The notes under the pieces: generated by a model | The model's input: the letters and a program-made list of their open reading frames with translations, nothing else | The model's database searches: none | Told to the model about the DNA's origin: nothing | From: a virus | Virus record (IMG/VR): IMGVR_UViG_3300038825_000793 | Location: 9,678-35,112 of that record | Reading direction: 5' to 3' (one strand) | DNA length: 25,435 nucleotides | Part shown: piece after piece, positions 6,828-14,062 of the stretch | How positions within the stretch are numbered: position 1 is the first letter of the stretch | Layout: every line of letters starts with the position of its first letter | Made by a program: the position numbers and the translations under genes

Positions 6828-7708
6828 AATGTCAATGCGGCAGTAATAATGTTCACAAGCGTGGTAATAGAAATAATAAACAACGTACAAGATGTATGGA
6901 TTGTGGGAAATGGGAGTCTAGTTATCTTTCGCCAGAGGGTGCAAAGATATTGTTATTTGATATAGAGACAACCCCTATGGAAGTATTTGTCTGGGGATTG
7001 TTTGGCAATAAGTATATTGACCATAAAAATGTTATAAAAGATTGGAATGTTTTGAGCTGGTCTGCTAAATGGTTGTTTGATTCTAATGTTATATCTGATA
7101 TACAAACTCCTAAAGAAGCAATTAATAGAGATGACAAAAGAGTTCTAAAGGGTATATGGGATTTGATTAATCAAGCAGATATAATAATAGCTCACAATGG
7201 AGATAAGTTTGATATTAAGAAATTAAATACAAGATTTTATCTTAATGAATATGAGCCACCTTCTCCTTATCGCTCTATTGACACATTGAAGGTTATAAAA
7301 AAGAGCTTTGCTTTTTCTTCTAATCGCTTAGATTATATTGCAAAGTTAATCCAGAATAAAGGTAAAATAGAAACTAACTTTAAATTATGGACTGATTGTT
7401 TAGAGGGTCAAAGTGATGCTTTAAATAAGATGTTAGCATACAATGAAGAAGATGTTAGGTTGTTAGAAGAAGTATATTTAGAGATTAGACCGTGGGCTAA
7501 ACCACATCCTAATATTGGTGTACATTGCGATGGTTCTGTATGTCCTACTTGTGGTAGTGATGATATAGAAGATAATGGCAAATATTATACTACTAATACT
7601 AATAAATATCAATCTTTTAGATGTAATGGTTGCGGTGCTTTATCTAGGTCTATTGATAGCCAATTATCATTAGATGAGCGTAAAGATTTAATGCGACCCT
7701 TGCCTTAA
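6824..7708 (+). CDS. DEDD-type 3'-5' exonuclease with two zinc ribbons
   Basis: A 294-residue RNase H-fold exonuclease of the DnaQ/YprB type. Order: an N-terminal zinc ribbon (C3, C5, C24, C27); motif I FDIETTP with D46 and E48; motif II AHNGDKFDIKKL with D130; motif III YNEEDVRLLEEVY around residue 205; then a second zinc ribbon, CPTC...CNGC. The acidic residues for two-metal catalysis are all present. There is no polymerase domain, so it is a free-standing nuclease, probably for proofreading, end processing or recombination. The ATG at 6824 is chosen because GGAG is 5 bases upstream; an in-frame ATG at 6803 lacks a site. Its start overlaps the previous stop. Confidence 0.8.
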   Translation: MKCQCGSNNVHKRGNRNNKQRTRCMDCGKWESSYLSPEGAKILLFDIETTPMEVFVWGLFGNKYIDHKNVIKDWNVLSWSAKWLFDSNVISDIQTPKEAINRDDKRVLKGIWDLINQADIIIAHNGDKFDIKKLNTRFYLNEYEPPSPYRSIDTLKVIKKSFAFSSNRLDYIAKLIQNKGKIETNFKLWTDCLEGQSDALNKMLAYNEEDVRLLEEVYLEIRPWAKPHPNIGVHCDGSVCPTCGSDDIEDNGKYYTTNTNKYQSFRCNGCGALSRSIDSQLSLDERKDLMRPLP

Positions 7709-7893
7709 TGCTTGACTTCCTAAGTAAAGTAAGCGTATTATCTGACATGAATAAAGAACAAAAAGATACATTTAATATTGAGTTCCCAGAAGCAATGACT
7801 CCAGAAGAAATTGAATGGATAAAAGAATATATATTCAAGTTTCTTGCAAGACACTCATGTAAAATAGAAAAGAACCCTAATGCCAATGTTTAG
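7708..7893 (+). CDS. Hypothetical phage protein (61 aa)
   Basis: Small acidic protein. The end of the exonuclease gene overlaps its start (TAATG), and it overlaps the following gene by 14 bases. A TPEEIEWIKEYIFKFLARHS helix suggests an all-alpha fold. No family recognised and no strong ribosome-binding site, so translation is probably coupled to the exonuclease. Confidence 0.5.
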   Translation: MLDFLSKVSVLSDMNKEQKDTFNIEFPEAMTPEEIEWIKEYIFKFLARHSCKIEKNPNANV

Positions 7894-8140
7894 AGACACA
7901 GTTAAGCCTGTATATTATTTCACAGTTTCTTGGGATGGTATTAGTGAAGAAACAGAAGGTTCTGTGACTTACACGAGAGAAAGTTTTTCACTCGCTGTAG
8001 ATGGGATTAAGTATTATCTGGATAAATACAAGGAAAGAAGTCCTTATATTTCTGGGTTGTCTTTTGTTCAAGGTGAAAGTAGTGAAAACTTATTAACCGA
8101 CAAATTAAAAAATAAAATAGAGAAGGAATGCAATGGATAG
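7880..8140 (+). CDS. Hypothetical phage protein (86 aa)
   Basis: Soluble protein of unknown function starting with beta-like segments (VKPVYYFTVSWDGI) and ending with a charged helix (LTDKLKNKIEKECNG). A second in-frame ATG at 7886 is an equally possible start, since neither has a clear ribosome-binding site. It overlaps the previous gene by 14 bases and the next by 8. It lies between the exonuclease and the possible OB-fold protein. Confidence 0.5.
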   Translation: MPMFRDTVKPVYYFTVSWDGISEETEGSVTYTRESFSLAVDGIKYYLDKYKERSPYISGLSFVQGESSENLLTDKLKNKIEKECNG

Positions 8141-8597
8141 TAAAACATTAAAAATAAGAGCAAATACCGATAACAATGTTAAGTTTTTATTTGATAGTCC
8201 ACTTGAAGGTACTAACGCTTATGGAGTATATCATTTATATAAGTTTGACGTAGAAGGTGAAGAGCATAGCTTATTTGCAACAGATAACTTACATGAGAAA
8301 CTTAAAGATTATAATAAGGGCGATGTAGTTAATATTCGCAAAGAAGAATATGAAGCTGGTAAAATGGGTTGGATAGTTACTCCAGCAGAAGGTGTAGTCG
8401 CAAGACCAAGCACTACTAAAACAGGTGGTGAAATAGTTAGAGACCTTGATGCGAGAACTCAAGACATACATAGACAAGTATGTTTAAAACTAGCAGTACA
8501 ATCTATGGGTACATCTGAAACTTTAGATTTTGCAATGGTTAAATTGCGTATGGAAGGGCTTATTAATATCCTTGACTCAAAGGATGACCTTCTCTAA
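8133..8597 (+). CDS. Possible OB-fold single-stranded DNA-binding protein
   Basis: 154 residues. The N-terminal ~85 residues alternate short beta strands: VKFLFDSPLEGTNAYGVYHL, EHSLFATD, GDVVNIRK, GWIVTPAEG. This resembles an OB-fold with conserved aromatics. After a Ser/Thr-rich linker, the C-terminal part (about 100-154) is helical. Position in a replication/recombination operon that lacks any other single-strand binding protein fits this idea. No acidic C-terminal tail typical of bacterial SSB is seen beyond LDSKDDLL, which is short but acidic. AAGGA upstream supports the start. The fold call is inference from pattern only. Confidence 0.4.
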   Translation: MDSKTLKIRANTDNNVKFLFDSPLEGTNAYGVYHLYKFDVEGEEHSLFATDNLHEKLKDYNKGDVVNIRKEEYEAGKMGWIVTPAEGVVARPSTTKTGGEIVRDLDARTQDIHRQVCLKLAVQSMGTSETLDFAMVKLRMEGLINILDSKDDLL

Positions 8598-8599
8598 AC

Positions 8600-8941
8600 A
8601 TGAAAAAATCCAATATAACTAAATTGGATAAATCATGGTCTGAAAAAGTCCGTGAGTATGGGATGTGTGAAAAATGCCATAAGCTATCTCCCCTAAATGC
8701 TCATCATTTCTACTCACGGTCAGTCAGGTCAGTTAGATGGGATACTGACAATGGCTTTTGTTTATGTGTTGGCTGCCATACGTTCTCATCTCATTTCTCT
8801 GCACATAAAACACCAGCAGAATTTGTTGAATGGGCAATAGAACGTAGAGGGAAAGAATGGTATGATAGCTTAAAGGTAAGAAAGAATCAAACTGTTAAGT
8901 ATATTGATGATGATGTTGATAAATTATTAGATGAGTTATAA
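8600..8941 (+). CDS. HNH-family endonuclease-like protein
   Basis: 113 residues with the hallmarks of an HNH/treble-clef nuclease: C23-x2-C26, A34-H35-H36, a DNGFCLC segment with N51, and C59-H60. Zinc would bind the cysteine pairs and the His/Asn residues would form the catalytic ββα-metal site. It resembles small phage HNH and NinG-like proteins, so resolution of recombination intermediates or packaging-related cutting are possible roles. There is no terminase nearby in the window to support packaging. No clear ribosome-binding site precedes it, and the stop overlaps the next ATG (TAATG). Confidence 0.65.
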   Translation: MKKSNITKLDKSWSEKVREYGMCEKCHKLSPLNAHHFYSRSVRSVRWDTDNGFCLCVGCHTFSSHFSAHKTPAEFVEWAIERRGKEWYDSLKVRKNQTVKYIDDDVDKLLDEL

Positions 8942-9201
8942 TGTTTAAAATAGACTTAAATGACAATTTAGAATTTATAATGGATAAGCAGGCACATTTA
9001 TATGTATCTTTTGGTTTATATTATTTTTTTTATACATATACCGATGATATGATACTTTCTATTTGTTTAACTTTTCTAACTGGTTTTGTTTATGAATTGT
9101 TTCAAGGTTTTTCTAAACGACATACTGGCTTTTCTTTTATAGATATGGTATATAATGTAATTGGAATTATGATTGCATATGTATTACATTGTATACTATA
9201 A
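8941..9201 (+). CDS. VanZ/YfiM-like small membrane protein
   Basis: An 86-residue integral membrane protein with three hydrophobic stretches (about 20-33, 37-51, 67-86). Conserved-looking polar residues are placed as in VanZ/YfiM-like families: D15-K16-x2-H19, S23, G48-x3-E52, G63-F-S-x2-D68 and N72-x2-G75. The biochemical role of this family is poorly known. In phages such proteins could alter the envelope or help lysis. The start overlaps the HNH gene stop (TAATG). An envelope protein within a replication operon is unusual and suggests an early effect on the host. Confidence 0.5.
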   Translation: MFKIDLNDNLEFIMDKQAHLYVSFGLYYFFYTYTDDMILSICLTFLTGFVYELFQGFSKRHTGFSFIDMVYNVIGIMIAYVLHCIL

Positions 9202-9237
9202 TGTTTATTGATTTTACAAAAGTAAGAAGGAGTGATA

Positions 9238-9468
9238 ATGTTTAAAATAAAAGAACTATTTAATTTGATAACAGGACTATGGGCAGATACAGAAGCTGAA
9301 TTAAGCTCATTATCCAGAGAAGATTTAATTCGCCTTCTTAATAATATCAGTAATAAAGTAGATGGAATGGTAGATATTATGAATGACTTTTCAGTCTGCT
9401 CTCATTGTGATGGAGATAGGATTAGTATATGCGAACCATGTCTAGACGATATGGAAGAAAATAATTAG
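9238..9468 (+). CDS. Hypothetical zinc-ribbon-like protein (76 aa)
   Basis: AAGGAG at 9227-9232 lies 5 bases before the ATG at 9238; an in-frame GTG at 9232 is inside that site and is rejected. The N-terminal part is helical (ELSSLSREDLIRLLNNISNK), and the C-terminus carries two CxxC pairs (CSHC and CEPC), a likely zinc-binding hairpin. Its first 12 bases are identical to those of the gene at 8941 (ATGTTTAAAATA), possibly by chance. The structured RNA begins 4 bases after its stop. Confidence 0.55.
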   Translation: MFKIKELFNLITGLWADTEAELSSLSREDLIRLLNNISNKVDGMVDIMNDFSVCSHCDGDRISICEPCLDDMEENN

Positions 9469-9471
9469 TAT

Positions 9472-9660
9472 TATGGGGGCATCCGATAATAGATTAAACA
9501 GGTATTGTTTTAATTATAAAATCGAGTGTTTGCTGTGGTTGGCTTCCCCATATAAATTTGAAGTCAGAAGTGCCAATTAACAATAAACAAGTGCTGATTA
9601 GCACGGTGTTTGATTTGAATACCTTAAAGTAAGATTGGTGGAGGCTACCATGACTTCGAA
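9472..9660 (+). ncRNA. Structured RNA / cis-regulatory leader candidate
   Basis: This gap can fold into two domains. Domain 1: TATGGGG (9472-9478) pairs with CCCCATA (9546-9552), enclosing CGAT/ATCG (9484/9521) and an inner hairpin ATTAAACA (9493-9500) with TGTTTTAAT (9506-9514, one bulged T). Domain 2: TTTGAAGTCA (9557-9566) pairs with TGACTTCGAA (9651-9660, one G-U), closing three hairpins: GTGCT/AGCAC (9591-9604), GGTGTT/AATACC (9605-9623, 7-base loop) and TGGT/ACCA (9636-9650). The last loop holds GGAGG, and the closing stem buries the AUG of the leader ORF at 9650. I match it to no known riboswitch or tRNA. Confidence 0.5.
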
Positions 9661-9688
9661 AACATTAGTAATAAGTAATAAAAAGTAA
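9650..9688 (+). CDS. Putative 12-residue leader peptide
   Basis: ATG at 9650 lies 5 bases after a strong ribosome-binding site (GGAGG, 9640-9644) and encodes MTSKTLVISNKK. Its TAA overlaps the ATG of the nuclease gene (TAATG at 9686-9690). The nuclease has no ribosome-binding site of its own, so its translation should depend on this short ORF. The site and start codon are both part of the proposed RNA structure. A -1 slip on the final AAA AAG would alternatively fuse the peptide to the nuclease. Confidence 0.4.
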   Translation: MTSKTLVISNKK

Positions 9689-10032
9689 TGCAGTATAATA
9701 ATGATTTTAAATATGATTTAAAAGTAGGGCAAGCTAAAGAAAAAGAGCTTGGCGACATAATCAATGATAAAACCATAGAAGTTAAGTATGATTTACAGTC
9801 GCTGTCTACTGGCAATGTATATGTAGAATACTTTAGCAGGGGTAAGCCAAGTGGGATAAGTACTTCTGATGCTGAATATTACTGTTTTTGTCTTGGAGAG
9901 ACATACCATTTAATAAGCACAAAAACTTTAAAAGAGAGATGTAGAGTATATCTTACCACCTTAAGAGATAAAGTAGGTGGGGATAATAATACATCTAAGG
10001 GTATATTACTGCCCTTGTCTGATTTGTTTTAA
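9688..10032 (+). CDS. PD-(D/E)XK-like nuclease
   Basis: 114 residues with a likely restriction-endonuclease fold: a helix with K17-E18-x-E20, D27, the signature E31-V-K33, and E47 in GNVYVEYFSRGKPSG. A further SDAEYYCF strand and ISTKTLKE segment follow. This spacing resembles small phage nucleases and Holliday-junction-resolvase-like proteins that cut branched or damaged DNA; the exact substrate cannot be told. Translation is probably coupled to the leader peptide at 9650. The neighbouring NinB-like and HNH genes support a recombination role. Catalytic-residue assignment is inferred from the motif pattern. Confidence 0.6.
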   Translation: MQYNNDFKYDLKVGQAKEKELGDIINDKTIEVKYDLQSLSTGNVYVEYFSRGKPSGISTSDAEYYCFCLGETYHLISTKTLKERCRVYLTTLRDKVGGDNNTSKGILLPLSDLF

Positions 10033-10062
10033 TAAAATAATCAAGCTGAAGGAGAAGTTAGA

Positions 10063-10239
10063 ATGAAAGAAAAAAGACTAGATGAAAAAACCTTCTTAGA
10101 AAAAGGTGTCATGATAAAGCCATTGGTAAGTAAGTGCAATTTTTGGAGAGTGAATCTTGAAGATGAAATAACAATTCAATTGATGATAAAAGAAGATGTG
10201 GAAATTGCCCTATCTAATAAGTGGTGTGAGTTGGTATGA
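10063..10239 (+). CDS. Hypothetical phage protein (58 aa)
   Basis: A short frame supported by AAGGAGAAG before the ATG at 10063 and by an ATGA overlap with the next gene. The product is charged, begins MKEKRLDEKTFLEKGVMIKP and has two cysteines and two tryptophans. The middle looks beta-like (NFWRVNLEDEITIQLMI). No family recognised. Confidence 0.55.
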   Translation: MKEKRLDEKTFLEKGVMIKPLVSKCNFWRVNLEDEITIQLMIKEDVEIALSNKWCELV

Positions 10240-10553
10240 AAGTTCCAGACTTTATAAAGTGGGCAGAGTCTGTTCAAAAAGAAGAGAATAGAATTATGCT
10301 CACTAAAGGTAAAGAATACACTGTAAGTGATGAAGATAAGTTTAAGAATTTTAAGAGTATAGCAGAGCGTATAAATATTGAACCTCAGAAAGTTGCTTTA
10401 ATCTATTTACTTAAACATATGGATTCAATTAGAAATTATGTTTTATCTGGAGTAGAATCCTCAGATGAACCTATAATGGGTAGGGTTATGGATGCTAGAA
10501 ACTATCTGCTTTTACTAGGAGGTATGATTGAAGAAGCAATGGACAATAGATGA
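10236..10553 (+). CDS. Possible all-alpha NTP pyrophosphatase-like protein
   Basis: 105 residues, predicted all-helical. The segment KGKEYTVSDEDKFKNF, then RINIEPQKVALIYLLKHMDSI, and finally DEPIMGRVMDARNYLLLLGGMIEE resembles the layout of small phage proteins of the DUF1599 / MazG-like group. In that layout acidic residues (here E/D in EDKF and D86-A-R-N) bind metal for nucleotide hydrolysis. This would fit a nucleotide-pool role in the DNA-metabolism arm. Identification rests on remembered pattern, so it is tentative. Starts at ATGA overlap and overlaps the next gene by 26 bases. Confidence 0.45.
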   Translation: MKVPDFIKWAESVQKEENRIMLTKGKEYTVSDEDKFKNFKSIAERINIEPQKVALIYLLKHMDSIRNYVLSGVESSDEPIMGRVMDARNYLLLLGGMIEEAMDNR

Positions 10554-10767
10554 TTCTATACAATGGGTAATAGATACCCTTGATAATACTGTGGTTGATA
10601 AGAAAGGTAGAGAGAATCATAAATATGACGAAGTTCGAGCTGATTTAGATTTAAAGTGGTGTCCATTATGTGAATGTAAATGGGAGATATTTGAGAATAG
10701 ATTATGGTCTTCTCCTGACCAAGAATTATGGGAAAGAGTTGTATGCAGAGATTGCATTGCACAGTAG
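10528..10767 (+). CDS. Hypothetical zinc-binding protein (79 aa), TTG start
   Basis: No ATG is available in this frame near the start. A TTG at 10528 lies 5 bases after AGGAGG (10517-10522), one of the strongest ribosome-binding sites in the window, so the TTG start is well supported. The frame overlaps the end of the previous gene by 26 bases. The product has CPLC and CRDC pairs about 26 residues apart, a likely zinc ribbon, and three tryptophans in the C-terminal half. Family unknown. Confidence 0.55.
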   Translation: MKKQWTIDDSIQWVIDTLDNTVVDKKGRENHKYDEVRADLDLKWCPLCECKWEIFENRLWSSPDQELWERVVCRDCIAQ

Positions 10768-11057
10768 AAAATGGTATTATAAATCTTCCTACGGTAGATG
10801 TTAAAGATGGTGAGTATTATTTTGAATTAAAAGAAGTTGGTGTAAGGTCTGGACAACAAAATAATTATTATTGGCAGATTATTGATATACTATCAGAAGA
10901 ATTAGGTTATACTAAACAAGAAATGCACCAAACAATTAAAAATCACTTTGATATTATATCTACAAAAGATTTAGAACGTAAAGAATTTAGTGATTTTCTC
11001 GAAAGATTAGTAAGGTGGAGTGCAATAGAATTAAATATAGTTATACCCGACCCCTAA
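10743..11057 (+). CDS. NinB-like recombination protein
   Basis: 104 residues from the ATG at 10743 (GAG 4 bases upstream); an in-frame ATG at 10728 is also possible. Typical NinB features are visible: RSGQQNNYYWQIIDILSEEL near residue 36, then EMHQTIKNHF, a ST.xLxxxEFxxFLE segment and RWSAIELNIVIPDP at the end. Lambda NinB (Orf) binds single-stranded DNA and mediates loading of recombinases, acting in recombination. Its place at the end of the DNA-metabolism arm with nuclease genes fits. The frame overlaps the previous gene by 25 bases and is the last gene on the + strand. Confidence 0.7.
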   Translation: MQRLHCTVENGIINLPTVDVKDGEYYFELKEVGVRSGQQNNYYWQIIDILSEELGYTKQEMHQTIKNHFDIISTKDLERKEFSDFLERLVRWSAIELNIVIPDP

Positions 11058-11117
11058 TATAGCTATATAAGGCTCAAATATACCCCTAGAAGCTCGTTTT
11101 ATTATTTATCCGATACT
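11058..11117. other. Convergence point of the two arms
   Basis: Sixty bases separate the last + strand gene from the end of the - strand late genes. The stretch contains a 12-bp palindrome ATATAGCTATAT (11057-11068) and two copies of ACCCCTA (11050 and 11082), but no GC-rich hairpin followed by T residues on either strand. No intrinsic terminator is evident. Confidence 0.5.
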
Positions 11118-11897
11118 CTATGCCAACTGTTCTCTTAAGCTCACATTTGCACTAAATACGTTAGGTGCAACTTCAGTAAATTCAATTGGATTTACAAGCC
11201 TTACATAATGATAATTAGTATCATCGTAGTATATAAATTTCTTCCAATCTTGCACATTAGCATTTAAAGCTTCTAAAGCAGTTTTTTGCGTACTTAGTAT
11301 ATGTGAGAAAGTAAAATCCCATGTAGTCTTTGGAGCGTGTCTTTTATTAGCATACTCATTCCCACCATATGAGGTTACTACATCTGTCCCAAACTCTTCT
11401 CCAATTTTTGAATTTAACTCTGGATTTACATCGAAAGTATATTTTGAACCAATAATCATCTCAGACAAATAATCATAATTATTAGCAGTACCATTGTATA
11501 TATAAATATATCTTTTACTGTTTGCTACTGCAAAAACATTCCAATCAGTTGCTGGGTGGTTTGTAGCCATTGTCGTTATATAATCTGTCCCAGTATTAAA
11601 TGTATTATCTGTATCATCTGATGAGTAAACTAATAAGTCATTTGTATCTGCTCCACTATGATATAATGCTATAGTATCAGAAGATTTAGCTGAACCTAAA
11701 TCAATTTGTACTATTTCATATTGACTCCATGAACTAAATGGTAAAGGAATAGAAATATTTTGGTCTGCAATACGCTCTATATTCCCTATACTACCAGTGT
11801 CTGAGAAAGTTTTCTCCGCACCAGCACCAGAGTACGCACCGCTTTTAATTGTTGCTTCTGAAAATCCCACACTATCATATATAAATTGTCTTGCCAT
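11118..11897 (-). CDS. Distal/minor tail protein
   Basis: 259 residues, the last gene of the tail operon. The middle (about 45-150) is beta-rich with YEIVQIDLGSAKSSDTIALY, a pattern like discoidin/galactose-binding jelly rolls of tail tips. The C-terminal part (about 160-259) resembles a tail-fold domain with WDFTFSHILSTQKTALEALN. Position two genes after the tape measure fits a tail-tip or baseplate component made for host attachment. GAGGTG precedes the ATG, whose start overlaps the previous stop (TAATG). Exact family not recognised. Confidence 0.55.
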   Translation of the reverse strand: MARQFIYDSVGFSEATIKSGAYSGAGAEKTFSDTGSIGNIERIADQNISIPLPFSSWSQYEIVQIDLGSAKSSDTIALYHSGADTNDLLVYSSDDTDNTFNTGTDYITTMATNHPATDWNVFAVANSKRYIYIYNGTANNYDYLSEMIIGSKYTFDVNPELNSKIGEEFGTDVVTSYGGNEYANKRHAPKTTWDFTFSHILSTQKTALEALNANVQDWKKFIYYDDTNYHYVRLVNPIEFTEVAPNVFSANVSLREQLA

Positions 11898-14062
11898 TAC
11901 GACACCTCTGTTAAAGTTAATTTTGTCATATTAGGTGACTTAGATACATTAGTCACCATAAAATAATCTGAACTTGCAAGAGCAGTTCCAAAGATTTTTA
12001 AATCTGATGGAAAGTTAGATAGGATTACAATGTCTCCTATCTCGATATTAACATATTTCATCTTGCTTGTTGTAATTTTTAATACTGGTTTTCTATCTTT
12101 GTAATAATCTAATAGCGTATCTTCATAAGCATCTGCAACTGTGCTATCTGAAATATAAGGAGCATCAAATATCAATTCATTTGTAATATTGTACCCACTT
12201 GAAGATGTACCTTTACTTGTAGAATCTTCTGATGATGATGTATTTTCTATTGTTTGCTCTGAGCCATAGTCAAAATTATATGTTAAACTAATTTTATTTC
12301 TAATATGCCCAGAGTCAGTTAAAGCTATATTTTCTATATTGCAATCATTAAAATCTATTGTTTGAGTGATATCTCCACTAGCATATGTACCAGCTCTTTT
12401 TCTACCAAATATCCGTAATGCACCTGACTCGTTAAAATGATAAAATAACCCTGACTGTCTGCATATCTTTTTTAATACACCATCTGCATCTTCTAAACTA
12501 TATTGGCTAAATCTTAATTTTACATCGCTAGTATTTGATGTGTTAAATATATTTTTTAATTTACCTGTTGTTTTAGTTCCATAGTCATCAAATGTAGCAG
12601 TATCTATGGATGCCCCAAGAAACTTCCTGCCTATATCTTCAATCATATATGCTGGGTTCTCTATAAAATCTGAAGTAGTATAACCATTAGAACGACCAGA
12701 TGTCAAGTCTGAACTATATTTACGACCCTTTAGTGAACCGTACATCATCCTTACTTCTTTAGGTACATTATGGTCGGTAGATATAGCTACTGTTCTACCA
12801 GACCTTTGTTCTCCCACGACATATGACTTACCTTTCATATTGGCATTAGAATGATAGAATCTACTAATTTTTTTCTCAATCACTACATCTTCTATTGTAT
12901 AATCTCCAATAATTAATATAGAATATACTTCTACGTCAAAAGAACCACCAGAGTCACTACTATCTAAACGTAATTTAACTTGCCTTCCTGCACTATCAGT
13001 AGATAAAGCTATACTGGCTACTACGTTTGTACCGTTTGATAAATTTGCACTAATTGGATTATTAGAGCTATCAGTAAATTTTAAAAAATCAGTAGAGCCG
13101 GGACTTACAAAATCAGAAGTATAATACACTAAAAGATTTAACCCAGTTCTATCTTGTCCTTTAGGTAAATGTGGAACACCAAAACTAAAATCAACTGCAT
13201 TGGCACTACTTGATAAATCCTTACTAGAGGAATTGCTAAAATTTTGTACTTCTGTTACTCCTGTAACAAATGCACCAGATTCTAATAGATTGCCAGATAT
13301 ATAAGCTTTTGGATTGCTTATTGTTACTAAGTTATCATCAAATGAAGCATACACATCACTAAGATACATTTCCATATTCTTATCTCGGACTGTATGTAAT
13401 GTTTCCGTATCTGCTTTTGCCTCAATTCCTCCTTGAGTAGCATCCCATTTATTACTTACAATCATAGGTGCGTGTTCACCAGTATGTCTATCAAATGCAG
13501 AACTAGGTAATGATAAGTTTCTATCAAAATCTCCATAAACAAATGGGACTGGTTTACCTACATTTTCTAGAGGGACATCTACCCCAGAGAGTAAAGTTGT
13601 TGGAATTTCAATATTATATTTATTTAATATATCATTTAATGTTATACTGAATGTTTTTTCGTCATAGCTTGTAGTAACACCTATAATACCAGTAGCTAAA
13701 ATTTGATGGTCAGAATGGCTAGTTACATTTTCATCTGCTACGTATAATTCCCATTTACGATTAGTAAATTCTTTATCTGAATAATAATCAGAGAATCTCT
13801 GTCCTTCAATCGCATTAGTAGCATTGGCAACCTTTAAAGACATAGTACCAAACTTTACTTCAAAATCATTTAGATTAGCAGAATAACTTAAAGCTCCCCA
13901 TGAAGTAACAACCCCATGATAGACTACAGAATTTATAGTTCTATCTTTATCTGATAATCCTATAAAGCTAGATTCATCATCATAGTATAATTTAATATAC
14001 CAAAAAGAAGATGTTGAATCTTTAGAGAACTGAGTTGATAGATTTGACGATAAACTAAGCAA
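11897..14062 (-). CDS. Large tail-tip / baseplate protein
   Basis: 721 residues, next after the tape measure on the same strand, the usual place for a distal tail or tail-associated hub protein. It begins with beta segments (SSFWYIKLYYDDESSFIGLS), has NVGKPVPFVYGDF near residue 165, a long beta-rich middle and a C-terminal region (about 500-721) with DVKLRFSQYSLEDADGVLKK and ENIALTDSGHIRNKISLTYN. The latter resembles phage hub domains that set up the tail tip. The start is a TTG at 14062 with AGGA 8 bases upstream; no nearer ATG exists. It overlaps the tape measure gene by 8 bases. Confidence 0.6.
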   Translation of the reverse strand: MLSLSSNLSTQFSKDSTSSFWYIKLYYDDESSFIGLSDKDRTINSVVYHGVVTSWGALSYSANLNDFEVKFGTMSLKVANATNAIEGQRFSDYYSDKEFTNRKWELYVADENVTSHSDHQILATGIIGVTTSYDEKTFSITLNDILNKYNIEIPTTLLSGVDVPLENVGKPVPFVYGDFDRNLSLPSSAFDRHTGEHAPMIVSNKWDATQGGIEAKADTETLHTVRDKNMEMYLSDVYASFDDNLVTISNPKAYISGNLLESGAFVTGVTEVQNFSNSSSKDLSSSANAVDFSFGVPHLPKGQDRTGLNLLVYYTSDFVSPGSTDFLKFTDSSNNPISANLSNGTNVVASIALSTDSAGRQVKLRLDSSDSGGSFDVEVYSILIIGDYTIEDVVIEKKISRFYHSNANMKGKSYVVGEQRSGRTVAISTDHNVPKEVRMMYGSLKGRKYSSDLTSGRSNGYTTSDFIENPAYMIEDIGRKFLGASIDTATFDDYGTKTTGKLKNIFNTSNTSDVKLRFSQYSLEDADGVLKKICRQSGLFYHFNESGALRIFGRKRAGTYASGDITQTIDFNDCNIENIALTDSGHIRNKISLTYNFDYGSEQTIENTSSSEDSTSKGTSSSGYNITNELIFDAPYISDSTVADAYEDTLLDYYKDRKPVLKITTSKMKYVNIEIGDIVILSNFPSDLKIFGTALASSDYFMVTNVSKSPNMTKLTLTEVS

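Noticed and set aside
9201-9245. A 14-codon frame beginning at the stop of the VanZ-like gene
   Set aside because: It has no ribosome-binding site of its own and overlaps the ribosome-binding site and start of the gene at 9238.
9472-9552. A tRNA-like 7-bp closing stem (TATGGGG/CCCCATA)
   Set aside because: No D-arm, anticodon arm or T-arm (GTTCGA-type loop) could be placed between the arms, and there is no CCA-adjacent discriminator pattern. I found no convincing tRNA in the window.
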